Assembly: GCF_000384335.2 (NCBI RefSeq)
Contig: NZ_KQ031382.1
Coordinates: forward strand, 2,429,545 to 2,493,544
Direction: 5' to 3'
Length of the DNA stretch: 64,000 bases
DNA from: Hyphomicrobium sp. 99
GTDB taxonomy: Bacteria; Pseudomonadota; Alphaproteobacteria; Rhizobiales; Hyphomicrobiaceae
Each line of letters begins with the position of its first letter. The stretch's first letter is position 1. The position numbers and the translations under genes are program-made. The notes under the pieces were generated by a model that was not told the origin of the DNA, ran no database searches, and saw only the letters and a list, made by a program, of their open reading frames with translations. Below, in pieces: positions 1 to 7,983 of the stretch.

Positions 1-878
1 ACGCCCGCGCCCGCTGACGTTGTGTCGAAGGACGTATCCGCCGCCTCTTTGCGGCTCGTCGACAAATCGAATGCCCGCTTGTAGGTGACGAACGGCTCGA
101 GCGTCGTACCCCCTTCGAGGGAGAAGGAATGATTGACCTTCGGCGCGAGAATGATCGCGCTCTTGTCGGACGTCCCCGTACTTGAGGCAGAACCGCCGTT
201 AGCTTCCCATTCAGTGCGCGCGTCGATAGAGAACATCGGCGCCGCTTGCAGCGTCACGTACGCGGCCGCCTTTTGATCTTGCGCCACACCCGATGTCGAA
301 GACGACCGCGCGTCACCTCGTTCGAGCGAAAGCCCAACGCTCGCCTTTCGACTGATCTTATAATCTGCTCCAAAGCCGACGCGGCTCGACTGACCGGAAG
401 AACCGTTCAAGCCGTTCAGATCGATGTTGCTCCAAACGTCGACCGGAGTGGTTGGCGCGGATGCAGCCTTCGGCAGCTTGATCGTGTAGGGATCGGCGAC
501 GGCATATTCAGGTCTCTGCACGGATACCGTCTGCGAATTGTAATCACGCAATGTACCCAAGCTCGTGCGCACCGACACACTGCCGTCGTTGGCGTTGAAC
601 TTCGAGGGCACGGTACCTTTGCTCAGCGCGATCCACGGCAACCCATCCGTCGGAGCTGCCGTTGCGGCAGGTACGCTCTGTTCTGCAAGCGCCGCATCCA
701 AGTCGAACTGGATCTCTTGATCGCAGCCCATGAAGTCGGGCTCTGCTGTGCTCGACTGAACGTCAACACAATCCTCGGCCCGGACGCCGGACGCGACGCA
801 GAAAAGAACCGCCAGACTGGCAATACTCGCACGCGTGACGCCGCGATCGCAGATAAAACGGATTTTTCGAATGAACAT
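1..878 (-). CDS. Outer-membrane beta-barrel protein, partial at 3' end
   Basis: The frame opens at an ATG whose complement is at 876-878 and stays open to base 1, giving 292 codons with no stop, so the gene continues beyond the window. Residues 1 to about 35 form a basic then hydrophobic signal sequence ending near VRAED. After a mature N-terminus with two cysteines, the visible part becomes rich in alternating polar/hydrophobic segments such as KASVGLSLE, AAYVTLQAA, MFSIDARTEWE and TTLEPFVTYK, the pattern of amphipathic beta-strands in an autotransporter or porin-like barrel. Codon use is coherent throughout, unlike the overlapping frames on the other strand. The substrate is unknown. It is divergent from the YidB-like gene to the right. 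I am fairly sure it is a real exported protein; the barrel assignment is inference. Confidence 0.7.
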   Translation of the reverse strand, partial: MFIRKIRFICDRGVTRASIASLAVLFCVASGVRAEDCVDVQSSTAEPDFMGCDQEIQFDLDAALAEQSVPAATAAPTDGLPWIALSKGTVPSKFNANDGSVSVRTSLGTLRDYNSQTVSVQRPEYAVADPYTIKLPKAASAPTTPVDVWSNIDLNGLNGSSGQSSRVGFGADYKISRKASVGLSLERGDARSSSTSGVAQDQKAAAYVTLQAAPMFSIDARTEWEANGGSASSTGTSDKSAIILAPKVNHSFSLEGGTTLEPFVTYKRAFDLSTSRKEAADTSFDTTSAGAG

Positions 879-1157
879 AAGCGCCTGTTAGCCTTGAACT
901 TTGATCATCATGTGGCGATTGCATGAAACGCGCCGAGCGTGACCCACCTATGCAGTTAGCCAAAACCTAGATTCACCGGCCCGCATTTACGGCGTTGTCG
1001 CTGAAGCCTAGTATCTCTCCACCCGATTTCGCGCGGACTCTGCCCACTCACTGGCTGAGTTTCGTGCAACATGGGTGACGCCCGCACGCCGCGGTCGCCC
1101 TAGATGCCGGTCAAAAGCAATCACGCTGATGACGAGCCGAACAGAGAAGGGCAGAGC
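879..1157. promoter_or_regulatory. Divergent intergenic region
   Basis: This 279-base spacer lies between the start codons of the barrel protein and the YidB-like gene, so it should hold promoters for both. I see no consensus sigma-70 pair that I would defend. A purine stretch GAGAAGGGCAG just before 1158 is a plausible ribosome binding site for the rightward gene. Confidence 0.4.
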
Positions 1158-1547
1158 ATGAGCTGGAGCGATACACTCAAGGGGGTCGTGGGCAAAATTG
1201 TCGGTCAGGCCGAGGAAGGAGCCTTGCCGGATCTTCTGAAGGGTGTCCTCGGAACCGAAGGTCTGCAAGCGATCCTCACCAAGCTCCAGGACGCAGGCTT
1301 TGGATCGCAAGTGTCTTCGTGGCTCGACAAGAACAAGAGCAATCTGCCGATCACACCTGAGCAGATCCAAGCCGCGCTCGGCGACGAACACGTTCAGCAG
1401 ATCGCCAAGACGCTTGGCATTCCGGTGGATTCAATTCTCGCCGCGTTGGCGAAAATGCTTCCCGAACTGGCGAACGCAGCTGGCCCCGCCGCCGATCCTC
1501 AGAAAGTGCCGCCGGCGCCTGCGCCTTCCGACCCCAAAGCCAGCTGA
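1158..1547 (+). CDS. YidB-like DUF937 family protein
   Basis: This is a 129-residue small protein of the YidB/DUF937 type. The family signature is visible: an N-terminal helix with GKIVGQAEEGALPDLL, then the segment SSWLDKNKSNLPITPEQIQA followed by LGDEHVQQIAKTLGIPVDSI and LAKMLPELAN, which matches the usual order of the family (surface helix, I-[ST]-P-[DE]-Q, then L-P-x-L near the end). The tail is Pro/Ala-rich. There is no signal peptide. The function of the family is not settled. I chose the ATG at 1158, preceded by GAGAAGGGCAG, rather than the in-frame ATG at 1104, because the upstream 18 residues are unlike the family and the former has a good ribosome binding site. It is monocistronic and convergent with aidB. 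Confidence 0.85.
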   Translation: MSWSDTLKGVVGKIVGQAEEGALPDLLKGVLGTEGLQAILTKLQDAGFGSQVSSWLDKNKSNLPITPEQIQAALGDEHVQQIAKTLGIPVDSILAALAKMLPELANAAGPAADPQKVPPAPAPSDPKAS

Positions 1548-1570
1548 CCGCGGGGTCTTGTCCAAAGGTA

Positions 1571-3193
1571 TCAATTCAACGTTGGAGCGGCGCGGTCGAT
1601 GATCGCTCGCGCGTTCGTGCCTCCTGGAAGAAGCCCGAATGCTCCGCCATCGCCCGATAATCGCGTGGCGCAAAACGCGTCCGCTACATCCGTCGTCGCA
1701 TGGCGGATCAACAATGCAGCCTGTAACCCAACGACCAGATCACTGACGAACGAACGCGCCTGAAACTCGTCGAGTTGCTTCGATCTCTCGTGCAGTTTCA
1801 GAACGTGCGCGCAAAGCCGCTGGTCGGCCTTGGAAGGCTCATTCATCTCGTCCAAAAGCATGTCGATTGCAGCGGGCGTTCTCCCCAACGCACGCAGAAC
1901 ATCAAGACACATGACATTGCCTGAGCCCTCCCAAATCGAATTCAGCGGCATTTCCCTGTAAATACGCGCCAGATCGAACTCTTCGACATAGCCATTCCCA
2001 CCGAGCACCTCCATGGCTTCGGCGGCAAATGCAGGCCCCCGCTTGCAAATCCAAAATTTCGCAGCCGGCGTCACGACCCGCCGAAACACTAAGGCGGCCT
2101 CATCTTCTTCGTCATAGGCGCGCGCGAGACGCATGGTCAAAATCGTTGCAGCCTCCGATTCAATGGCGAGATCGGCAAGAACGTTCATCATGAGCGACTG
2201 ATCGATCAGCAGCTTCTGAAAGGCGCGGCGGTGACGCGCATGATGGACGGCCTGCGCCAAACCCTGACGCATCAGTCCGGACGTGCCGATCGCGCAATCG
2301 AGACGCGTATAATTTCCCATCTCGATGATGGTTGGAATGCCGCGCCCCTCCTCGCCGACAAGCTCGCCGTGAGCGCCATCAAGTTCGACCTCGCTCGATG
2401 CATTCGAACGGTTGCCGAGCTTGTCCTTCAGGCGGCGAATGTGAATGGCGTTCCTTGTTCCCTCCTCAGTCCATCTCGGAACGAGGAAGCACGATGGTCC
2501 AGCTTTCGTCTGCGCGAGCATCAGAAACGCATCGCACATCGGCGCCGACATGAACCATTTGTGCCCGCGGATCCGATAGAACCGGCGGCCACCGGATTCG
2601 GCATATGGCTCGGCGCGCGAGACGTTGGCCCTTAAATCCGAGCCGCCCTGGTTTTCCGTCATACCCATGCCGATCAGAGCAGATGTCTTCTGCGCCGCCG
2701 GTTTGAAACTGGGATCGTAGTCACGCGAATAAATGAGCGGCAGCCACTCGGCAGCGGCTTCTGGCGCATGCTTGAGCGTCGCGACCGCAGCGTAAGTCAT
2801 CGAAACCGGGCAGTAGGTCCCGCTTTCGATCTGCGCCAGCATGAAGCAACCGCCCGCCCGCGCGACGTGCGCACCCTTTCCCGGTTTCACCCACGGACTG
2901 CTATGGAGACCATTCTCCAACGCCAGCCCCAGCAGCTTGTGCCAGCTGGGGTGAAACGCGACCTCCTCGACCCTGTGACCGTACCGGTCGAATGATTTGA
3001 GGACGGGAGGATTGCGATTGGCGTCCGCCCCAGCAGCGATCATCTCCGCCGTCCCGAGCCGCCGCCCGAGCTCTTGAAGCTTTTCCAGAGCCCACCCGGC
3101 CCCTTCACGCTCCAGAGCTTCATGGAGGATCGGATCGCAGGTCAGCAGATTATAGTTCTGAAGCGGCGGCGGCTGATTGGATACTTCGAGCAT
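1571..3193 (-). CDS. aidB: Acyl-CoA dehydrogenase-like flavoprotein, AidB type
   Basis: The 540-residue product matches AidB, the flavoprotein of the E. coli adaptive response to alkylation, along its whole length. Visible landmarks are the N-terminal NQPPPLQNYNL, GTAEMIAAGADANRNPP, the acyl-CoA dehydrogenase FAD signature GMGMTENQGGSDLRAN, LKDKLGNRSNASSEVE, and EVLGGNGYVEEFDLARIYRE followed by NSIWEGSGNVMCLDVLR. AidB binds FAD and DNA and is thought to protect DNA from alkylating agents; isovaleryl-CoA dehydrogenase activity is weak. The extra C-terminal domain typical of AidB is present from about residue 430. The start is an ATG with AGAGGG five bases upstream. It stands alone and is divergent from the malyl-CoA lyase gene. 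No ada or alkB is adjacent, so regulation cannot be inferred. Confidence 0.93.
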   Translation of the reverse strand: MLEVSNQPPPLQNYNLLTCDPILHEALEREGAGWALEKLQELGRRLGTAEMIAAGADANRNPPVLKSFDRYGHRVEEVAFHPSWHKLLGLALENGLHSSPWVKPGKGAHVARAGGCFMLAQIESGTYCPVSMTYAAVATLKHAPEAAAEWLPLIYSRDYDPSFKPAAQKTSALIGMGMTENQGGSDLRANVSRAEPYAESGGRRFYRIRGHKWFMSAPMCDAFLMLAQTKAGPSCFLVPRWTEEGTRNAIHIRRLKDKLGNRSNASSEVELDGAHGELVGEEGRGIPTIIEMGNYTRLDCAIGTSGLMRQGLAQAVHHARHRRAFQKLLIDQSLMMNVLADLAIESEAATILTMRLARAYDEEDEAALVFRRVVTPAAKFWICKRGPAFAAEAMEVLGGNGYVEEFDLARIYREMPLNSIWEGSGNVMCLDVLRALGRTPAAIDMLLDEMNEPSKADQRLCAHVLKLHERSKQLDEFQARSFVSDLVVGLQAALLIRHATTDVADAFCATRLSGDGGAFGLLPGGTNARAIIDRAAPTLN

Positions 3194-3263
3194 CCGGCCC
3201 TCTTTTTCTCGCAGATCTCCACTTTAGAACGATCGCGGCCCGGCGGCGAGCGCAGGCTGCCCG

Positions 3264-3384
3264 CCAAGAGTAGCCCGGCGCGCTGGCGCCGGGCGCGCGG
3301 AACGCCAATAGCCAACGAGAAAGCGGGCCCCGCGCGGGCGGCCGGCGCGCGGAACGCGTTTCGCCCGCGCCAACGAGAGAGTCT
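3264..3384. repeat. GC-rich hairpins and direct repeat in divergent spacer
   Basis: Between aidB and the malyl-CoA lyase gene lies a very GC-rich block. It contains a perfect-looking hairpin with arms GCCCGGCGC and GCGCCGGGC near 3273-3294, followed by two related units, each with GCGCGCGGAACGC and a downstream CCAACGAGA (roughly 3291-3322 and 3346-3387). The motif with CGCGGAACGCG recurs at 62840-62860. It may be a dispersed repeat or an RNA structure in the 5' leader of one of the two genes. Confidence 0.5.
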
Positions 3385-3390
3385 GTCCCG

Positions 3391-3396
3391 TTGACA
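3391..3396 (+). promoter_or_regulatory. Possible -35 element upstream of malyl-CoA lyase gene
   Basis: A consensus TTGACA sits 62 bases upstream of the chosen ATG at 3458. The matching -10 box is poor (CAATGG or AATGGT at 16-17 bases), so this is only a candidate promoter. Confidence 0.25.
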
Positions 3397-3457
3397 GCGG
3401 CACACCGACCCACAATGGTGGCGCCCTCATCCAAGCCTTTGAACAGGATAGTTGCCG

Positions 3458-4519
3458 ATGGCTTCGACGCGCACACCCGCCAAGCATTTCTCGCCCCTCG
3501 CCATCGGCGCCCCGGAACCCTATCGGGCACTTCCCGTCAAGCTCGAGCGCATGATCCACTTCGTGCCGCCGCATAACGAAAAGATCCGCGCCAAGATCAA
3601 GGAATTGGCGTCTCAGGTCGATGTTGTCCTCGGCAACCTCGAGGACGCGGTGCCCCTCGATCAGAAGGAAAACGCCCGCAAAGGCTTCATCCAGATGGTC
3701 CGCGACAACGAATTCGGATCGACCGGAGTTTGGACGCGCATCAACTGTCTGAATTCACCCTGGGTGCTCGACGACATCACCGAAATCGTCGCGAACGTCG
3801 GCAACAAGCTCGACGTCATCATGCTGCCGAAGGTTGAAGGGCCGTGGGACATCCACTACCTCGATCAGCTTCTGGCCCAGCTCGAAGCCAAGCACGGCGT
3901 CAAGAAACCGATCCTGATTCACGCGATTCTCGAGACCGCCGAAGGCGTCAACAATGTCGAGGCGATCGCCGCCGCTTCCCCGCGCATGCACGGCATGAGC
4001 CTGGGACCCGCCGATCTTGCGGCCTCCCGTGGCATGAAGACGACCCGCGTCGGCGGCGGCCACCCCGATTATGGCGTCCTCGCAGACGCTCAGAAGGATA
4101 ACGCCAGCGCCGCCCGCGCCTTCTATCAGCAGGACCTCTGGCACTACACCGTTGGCAAGATGGTCGATGCCTGCCTCGCATACGGGCTAAAGCCATTCTA
4201 CGGCCCGTTCGGCGACTTCTCAGACCTTGCCGCCTGCGAGGCCCAGTTCCGCAACGCCTTTCTACAGGGCTGCCTCGGCGCCTGGTCGCTGCATCCGACG
4301 CAGATCGAAATCGCCAAGCGCGTGTTCTCGCCCGATCCGGCCGAGGTCAAATTCGCGAAACGTATTCTCGACGCCATGCCCGACGGGACGGGCGCCGTCA
4401 TGCTCGACGGCAAGATGCAGGACGACGCGACCTGGAAACAGGCCAAGGTCATTGTCGATCTAGCGAAGATCGTCGCCTCGAAGGATGCTGAGCGCGCGGC
4501 CCTGTACGGCGAACTCTGA
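3458..4519 (+). CDS. Malyl-CoA lyase-type CoA ester lyase (HpcH/HpaI, CitE superfamily)
   Basis: The 353-residue product belongs to the CitE-like aldolase superfamily whose members split L-malyl-CoA into acetyl-CoA and glyoxylate, or beta-methylmalyl-CoA into propionyl-CoA and glyoxylate. Visible signatures are [19 protein letters not shown] (metal-binding Glu-Asp), [61 protein letters not shown] and [10 protein letters not shown], then [19 protein letters not shown]. These fit the malyl-CoA lyase branch better than citrate lyase beta chains. It is about 30-35 residues longer than the characterised Rhodobacter and Methylobacterium enzymes. In a methylotroph it would act in the serine cycle or ethylmalonyl-CoA pathway. 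I chose ATG 3458, with AGGAT upstream; a TTG at 3452 is less likely. It is separated from other assimilation genes here. Confidence 0.85.
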   Translation: MASTRTPAKHFSPLAIGAPEPYRALPVKLERMIHFVPPHNEKIRAKIKELASQVDVVLGNLEDAVPLDQKENARKGFIQMVRDNEFGSTGVWTRINCLNSPWVLDDITEIVANVGNKLDVIMLPKVEGPWDIHYLDQLLAQLEAKHGVKKPILIHAILETAEGVNNVEAIAAASPRMHGMSLGPADLAASRGMKTTRVGGGHPDYGVLADAQKDNASAARAFYQQDLWHYTVGKMVDACLAYGLKPFYGPFGDFSDLAACEAQFRNAFLQGCLGAWSLHPTQIEIAKRVFSPDPAEVKFAKRILDAMPDGTGAVMLDGKMQDDATWKQAKVIVDLAKIVASKDAERAALYGEL

Positions 4520-4566
4520 TCGCCGCAGGACTTGCGCCTCCCATTGGGCTGCCACACATTAGCGCT

Positions 4567-4899
4567 ATGAGCGATATCAAGCACGCCAAGTTCGCGATCG
4601 GCCAAGTCGTCCGGCACCGGCTTTATCCGTTTCGCGGACTGATCTTCGATATCGACCCGGAGTTTGCAAACACCGAGGAATGGTGGCTATCCATCCCCGA
4701 GGAAGTCCGGCCGCGGAAAGATCAGCCCTACTACCACCTCTACGCCGAAAATTCCGAAACGACGTATGTCGCCTATGTCTCCGAGCAGAACCTGCTCCCG
4801 GACGACACAGCCGCGCCGCTCCGCCACCCCGATATTTCCGAGCGCTTTCTCAAAGACGCCAATGGCGCTTACCGCCTGCGTCCCGGCGCCACGAACTGA
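4567..4899 (+). CDS. hspQ: Heat shock protein HspQ / hemimethylated-DNA-binding YccV-like protein
   Basis: This 110-residue protein carries the YccV-like domain. Key segments are AKFAIGQVVRHRLYPFRGLIFDIDPEF, EEWWLSIPEEVRPRKDQPYYHLYAEN and TYVAYVSEQNLLPDD, in the order and spacing of HspQ. In E. coli HspQ promotes degradation of denatured proteins and is a specificity factor for the Lon protease; the domain was first noted for binding hemimethylated DNA. It is cytoplasmic with no export signal. The gene lies 47 bases after the malyl-CoA lyase gene on the same strand and might be cotranscribed with it, although the functions are unrelated. It is convergent with the IalB-like gene, with a terminator for that gene just past its stop. 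Confidence 0.92.
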   Translation: MSDIKHAKFAIGQVVRHRLYPFRGLIFDIDPEFANTEEWWLSIPEEVRPRKDQPYYHLYAENSETTYVAYVSEQNLLPDDTAAPLRHPDISERFLKDANGAYRLRPGATN

Positions 4900-4932
4900 G
4901 CCCTCAGCAAACTCAACGTCGCAACGGCCAAT

Positions 4933-4969
4933 AAAAAAACCGCCCCGGATTTCGCAATCCGGAGCGGTT
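4933..4969 (-). terminator. Rho-independent terminator of the IalB-like gene
   Basis: Read leftward, a stem CCGCTCCGGATT / AATCCGGGGCGG with a short loop is followed by seven T residues. It lies about 20 bases beyond the stop codon at 4990. Confidence 0.85.
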
Positions 4970-4989
4970 CAATACGTCAAACGGGAAGC

Positions 4990-5847
4990 TTACTGCTTCG
5001 GCTTGGCCGCAGCCGGAGCCTTCGTCGAACCGGTCGTGGTCGGCGGTGCGCCCGGCGCATCGAGCGGCAGGTTCTTCAGCTGGTCTTCCTTCCACTTCTC
5101 GGCCATCTGCTGCTGACGCTGACGGATCTGCTGCATCAGTGCGCTGCGAGCCTCGGCGTACTTCTTGTTGTCGACCGGAGGACCGGCGGCAGCTTCGTTA
5201 TAGCCGTCGAGAGGAACCGGGAAGCCGATCGGCTGAGCCGCGGCGTTCATAGCAAGCACCATGAGGCCGCCACCCTTCGACATCTGGTCGAGGATTTCCG
5301 GAGTTGCTTCCGTTTCAGCCGTGCACCCAGCCGGGTGGCAAAGCGCATACTTGAGTTCGATGGGCTTCAACGTCTTTTCATCGATCTTCTCGTTCTTCGA
5401 AGCAGCAGCCCACTGCTCCTTCGTGTAAATCGCGGCGCGGACACCCGGCGGGATCGCCATTCCGAGCGGCACCATGATCATCAGAGATTTCTTGTCGGAG
5501 CCCTCGACTTCGCGAATAGCCGCCGAAACGAGAACCATTCCGGTATTGCCATCCAGACGCTCATGATGGGTGAGGCAGAGAGATTTCTCTTCCTTCACTT
5601 CCTTGCCGTCTGGGCCCTTCTTCTCAATGGGTGCTTTCTCACAAAGTTTCACCCAGGCGCTCTTAGGAGCCGCCGCAGCAGCGTTGGCCGCAGGTGCAGC
5701 AGCAGCTGGCGCAGCCGCCGCCGGCTTCTTCGCTGCCGGTGCCTTCGGCGCTTCTTGTGCCCAAGCGGAAGCAGCGGACATCACTGCCACCACCGCCACG
5801 GCCGATACGAGGGCCTTGCCGCCCGCGCGCAATAGTGCGTTTGCCAT
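4990..5847 (-). CDS. Invasion-associated locus B (IalB) family secreted protein
   Basis: This 285-residue exported protein has a signal peptide (residues 1 to about 30, ending ASAWAQE), an Ala/Pro/Lys-rich linker to about residue 60, and then an IalB domain. Domain signs are the opening AWVKLCEK, SLCLTHHERLDGNTGMVLVSAAIRE, LMIMVPLGMAIPPGVRAAIY and a pair of cysteines in YALCHPAGCTAE. IalB was named for erythrocyte invasion in Bartonella but the family is widespread in free-living alphaproteobacteria, where its role is unknown. A C-terminal basic coiled segment with QQIRQRQQQM follows. I chose the ATG at 5847 over the adjoining TTG. The gene has its own terminator and appears monocistronic. 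Confidence 0.88.
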   Translation of the reverse strand: MANALLRAGGKALVSAVAVVAVMSAASAWAQEAPKAPAAKKPAAAAPAAAAPAANAAAAAPKSAWVKLCEKAPIEKKGPDGKEVKEEKSLCLTHHERLDGNTGMVLVSAAIREVEGSDKKSLMIMVPLGMAIPPGVRAAIYTKEQWAAASKNEKIDEKTLKPIELKYALCHPAGCTAETEATPEILDQMSKGGGLMVLAMNAAAQPIGFPVPLDGYNEAAAGPPVDNKKYAEARSALMQQIRQRQQQMAEKWKEDQLKNLPLDAPGAPPTTTGSTKAPAAAKPKQ

Positions 5848-6127
5848 CAACGTAAAAATCCTCGCTTTGTTCGTTGTGCCGGCCTTACCGGCCCATACCC
5901 CTCACCGTCGCCGTGCGTCAAAAGCTCGCCACCAAGCCTGCGCAGACCCGGCACTGTACCTGCCGTTCCGGCGCCGAGTAAGGCTCGGATTACGGCAATC
6001 GCGTGGCCGCCGCAAAGGCCAATTGGGGGCCACGACTCACCGTCCACCATCGTTGCCCGCAAGCAACTGCGACAAGCTGGACAGGGCCCACGTGCTCCCC
6101 TTAGAAGACCTCCAAGGAGGCGGCCGA
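5848..6127. promoter_or_regulatory. Divergent spacer upstream of the solute-binding protein gene
   Basis: About 280 bases between the IalB-like gene and the short leader frame at 6128. Open frames here are short and without protein-like composition. It presumably contains promoters for both directions, but I cannot point to convincing boxes. Confidence 0.35.
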
Positions 6128-6172
6128 ATGGCGCCACACTGCCGGGATTATCGCGTGTTAACAAGCCGGTGA
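6128..6172 (+). CDS. Possible 14-residue leader peptide
   Basis: An ATG at 6128 is preceded, seven bases away, by a perfect AAGGAGG (6114-6120), one of the strongest ribosome binding sites in the window. The frame encodes MAPHCRDYRVLTSR and stops at 6170-6172, where the stop overlaps a GTG (6169-6171) in frame with the solute-binding protein. The peptide shows no run of one amino acid as in classical attenuators. It may instead load ribosomes for translational coupling to the next gene. There is no coding evidence beyond the binding site and the overlap. Confidence 0.35.
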   Translation: MAPHCRDYRVLTSR

Positions 6173-6192
6173 AAGCATTTCAGGTACCGGCA

Positions 6193-7983
6193 ATGTCATT
6201 CGGGAAGTTTATCCTCAGCATATTGGTAGTTGCGGCGGCGAGTTTACCGGCCGCGGCCGCTCCGCGGAGCGCGATCGCCCTGCGCGGCAGTCCGCTTTTG
6301 GGCGAAAGCTTCACGGAATTCCCGTACGTAAACCCATCCGCTCCCAAAGGCGGTACGCTGACCCTCGGCGTGCTCGGCTCCTACGAGAGCGTGAACCCGC
6401 TCATCGTTCAGGGAACGCCGGTATCGGGCATCCGCGAGTTCGTTGTCGAAGCACTGATGGCACGGAGCCTGGACGAACCGTTCACGCTTTACGGCCTATT
6501 GGCCGATTCAATCGATGTCGCGGACGACCGCAAATCCGTGACCTTCACGATCAATCCCGCGGCCCGCTTTTCCGACCGTCAGCCGGTCACGCAGGACGAC
6601 GTCATCAACTCGTTCGAACTCCTGAAGGAAAAAGGCCGCCCGAACCATCGCACCTATTTCGCAAAAGTCACGAAGGCCGAAAAGATCGGCGACCGCGGCG
6701 TTCGCTTCACGTTCCAGGATGCGGCCGACCGGGAACTTCCCCTTATCCTCGGCCTGATGCCCGTCTTCTCTGCCCGCGCGATGACGCCGGAACAGTTCGA
6801 ATCCGGAGGCATGAAACCGCTTGTCGGATCGGGTCCCTATACGGTTTCCAACATCGATGCGGGCCGCTCGATCAGCTATCGGCGCGATCCCGACTATTGG
6901 GGCAAAGACCTTCCCGTCAATCGCGGCCGCTTCAATTTCGATGAGATCCGCTTCGACTATTTCCGCGATGCTTCGGTCATGTTCGAGGCCTTCAAGTCGG
7001 GCAATATTGACCTGAGGCTCGAAGAAGATCCGGGCCGCTGGGCTGGCGGCTACGACCTTCCGCCCGCGCGTGACGGCCGCCTGATCAAAGCCGAATTCGA
7101 AATCGGACTTCCGGCCGGGATGACTGCTCTCGTCTTCAATACGCGCCGCCCGATCTTCGCCGACCCGCGCGTGCGCCGCGCCCTGATGATGCTTTTCGAC
7201 TTCGAATGGAGCAATCGCGCACTTTACAACGGACTTTTCAAGCGCACCGAAAGCTATTTCGAACGCTCATACCTTGCCTCGACCGGACACGCCGCGGATG
7301 CGCGAGAGCGTGCGCTGCTCGCGCCATTTCCCGAAGCCGTCCGCCCGGAAATTCTGGAGGGAGCTTACCGTTTTCCGGTGAGCGACGGCAGCGGCCAAAA
7401 CCGTCCGAACCAAAAGGCGGCGTTCGCGCTGCTGACCGAAGCGGGCCTCGTTCTCAAAGACGGCCGTCTGATCGATCCCAAGACGGGCCAGCAGCTCGCG
7501 TTTGAAATTCTGGCGAACAGCAACGCGCAGGAAGCCCTGCTGCTGAGCTACGCTCGCAGTCTCGCACCGCTCGGTATTGCCGCGCGCGTGCGTGTTGTCG
7601 ACAGCGCCCAGTATCAGCAGCGCCTGTCGAGCTTCGACTACGACATGATCCAGAACACGTGGCCGTCGTCGCTTTCACCCGGCAACGAGCAGCTGTTCCG
7701 GTGGTCGGCCAAGACGGCGGACTCCAAGGGCTCGTATAATTTCGCAGGCGTCCGCAATCCCGCTGCCGACGCCATGATCGACAGTATGCTGGCGGCAGAA
7801 ACCGAACCCGATTTCATATCGGCCGTCCGCGCGCTCGATCGCGTGCTGCTGTCGGGCGACTATGTCGTTCCGCTTTTCTTCACGCCCCGCCAGTGGGTCG
7901 CCTACTGGGCGCGACTGAAGCATCCTGATAAGACCCCGCTCTTTGGTTATGCGGTGGACACGTGGTGGACGGAAAGCAAATGA
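6193..7983 (+). CDS. Periplasmic oligopeptide-type extracellular solute-binding protein (family 5)
   Basis: The 596-residue product is a family 5 (OppA/DppA/YejA-like) binding protein of an ABC importer. It has a Sec signal peptide (about residues 1-25, ending AAAAP), then the family features VNPSAPKGGTLTLGVLGSYES, FTINPAARFSDRQPVTQDDV, GSGPYTV and a long C-terminal lobe ending in FFTPRQWVAYWARLKHP and VDTWW. The closest architecture is YejA, which binds peptides. I chose ATG 6193; a GTG at 6169 would add eight residues and overlaps the stop of a leader frame. No permease or ATPase gene is nearby. The downstream acyl-CoA synthetase gene overlaps its stop by four bases (ATGA), so the two are translated together. 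The ligand is unknown. Confidence 0.88.
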   Translation: MSFGKFILSILVVAAASLPAAAAPRSAIALRGSPLLGESFTEFPYVNPSAPKGGTLTLGVLGSYESVNPLIVQGTPVSGIREFVVEALMARSLDEPFTLYGLLADSIDVADDRKSVTFTINPAARFSDRQPVTQDDVINSFELLKEKGRPNHRTYFAKVTKAEKIGDRGVRFTFQDAADRELPLILGLMPVFSARAMTPEQFESGGMKPLVGSGPYTVSNIDAGRSISYRRDPDYWGKDLPVNRGRFNFDEIRFDYFRDASVMFEAFKSGNIDLRLEEDPGRWAGGYDLPPARDGRLIKAEFEIGLPAGMTALVFNTRRPIFADPRVRRALMMLFDFEWSNRALYNGLFKRTESYFERSYLASTGHAADARERALLAPFPEAVRPEILEGAYRFPVSDGSGQNRPNQKAAFALLTEAGLVLKDGRLIDPKTGQQLAFEILANSNAQEALLLSYARSLAPLGIAARVRVVDSAQYQQRLSSFDYDMIQNTWPSSLSPGNEQLFRWSAKTADSKGSYNFAGVRNPAADAMIDSMLAAETEPDFISAVRALDRVLLSGDYVVPLFFTPRQWVAYWARLKHPDKTPLFGYAVDTWWTESK

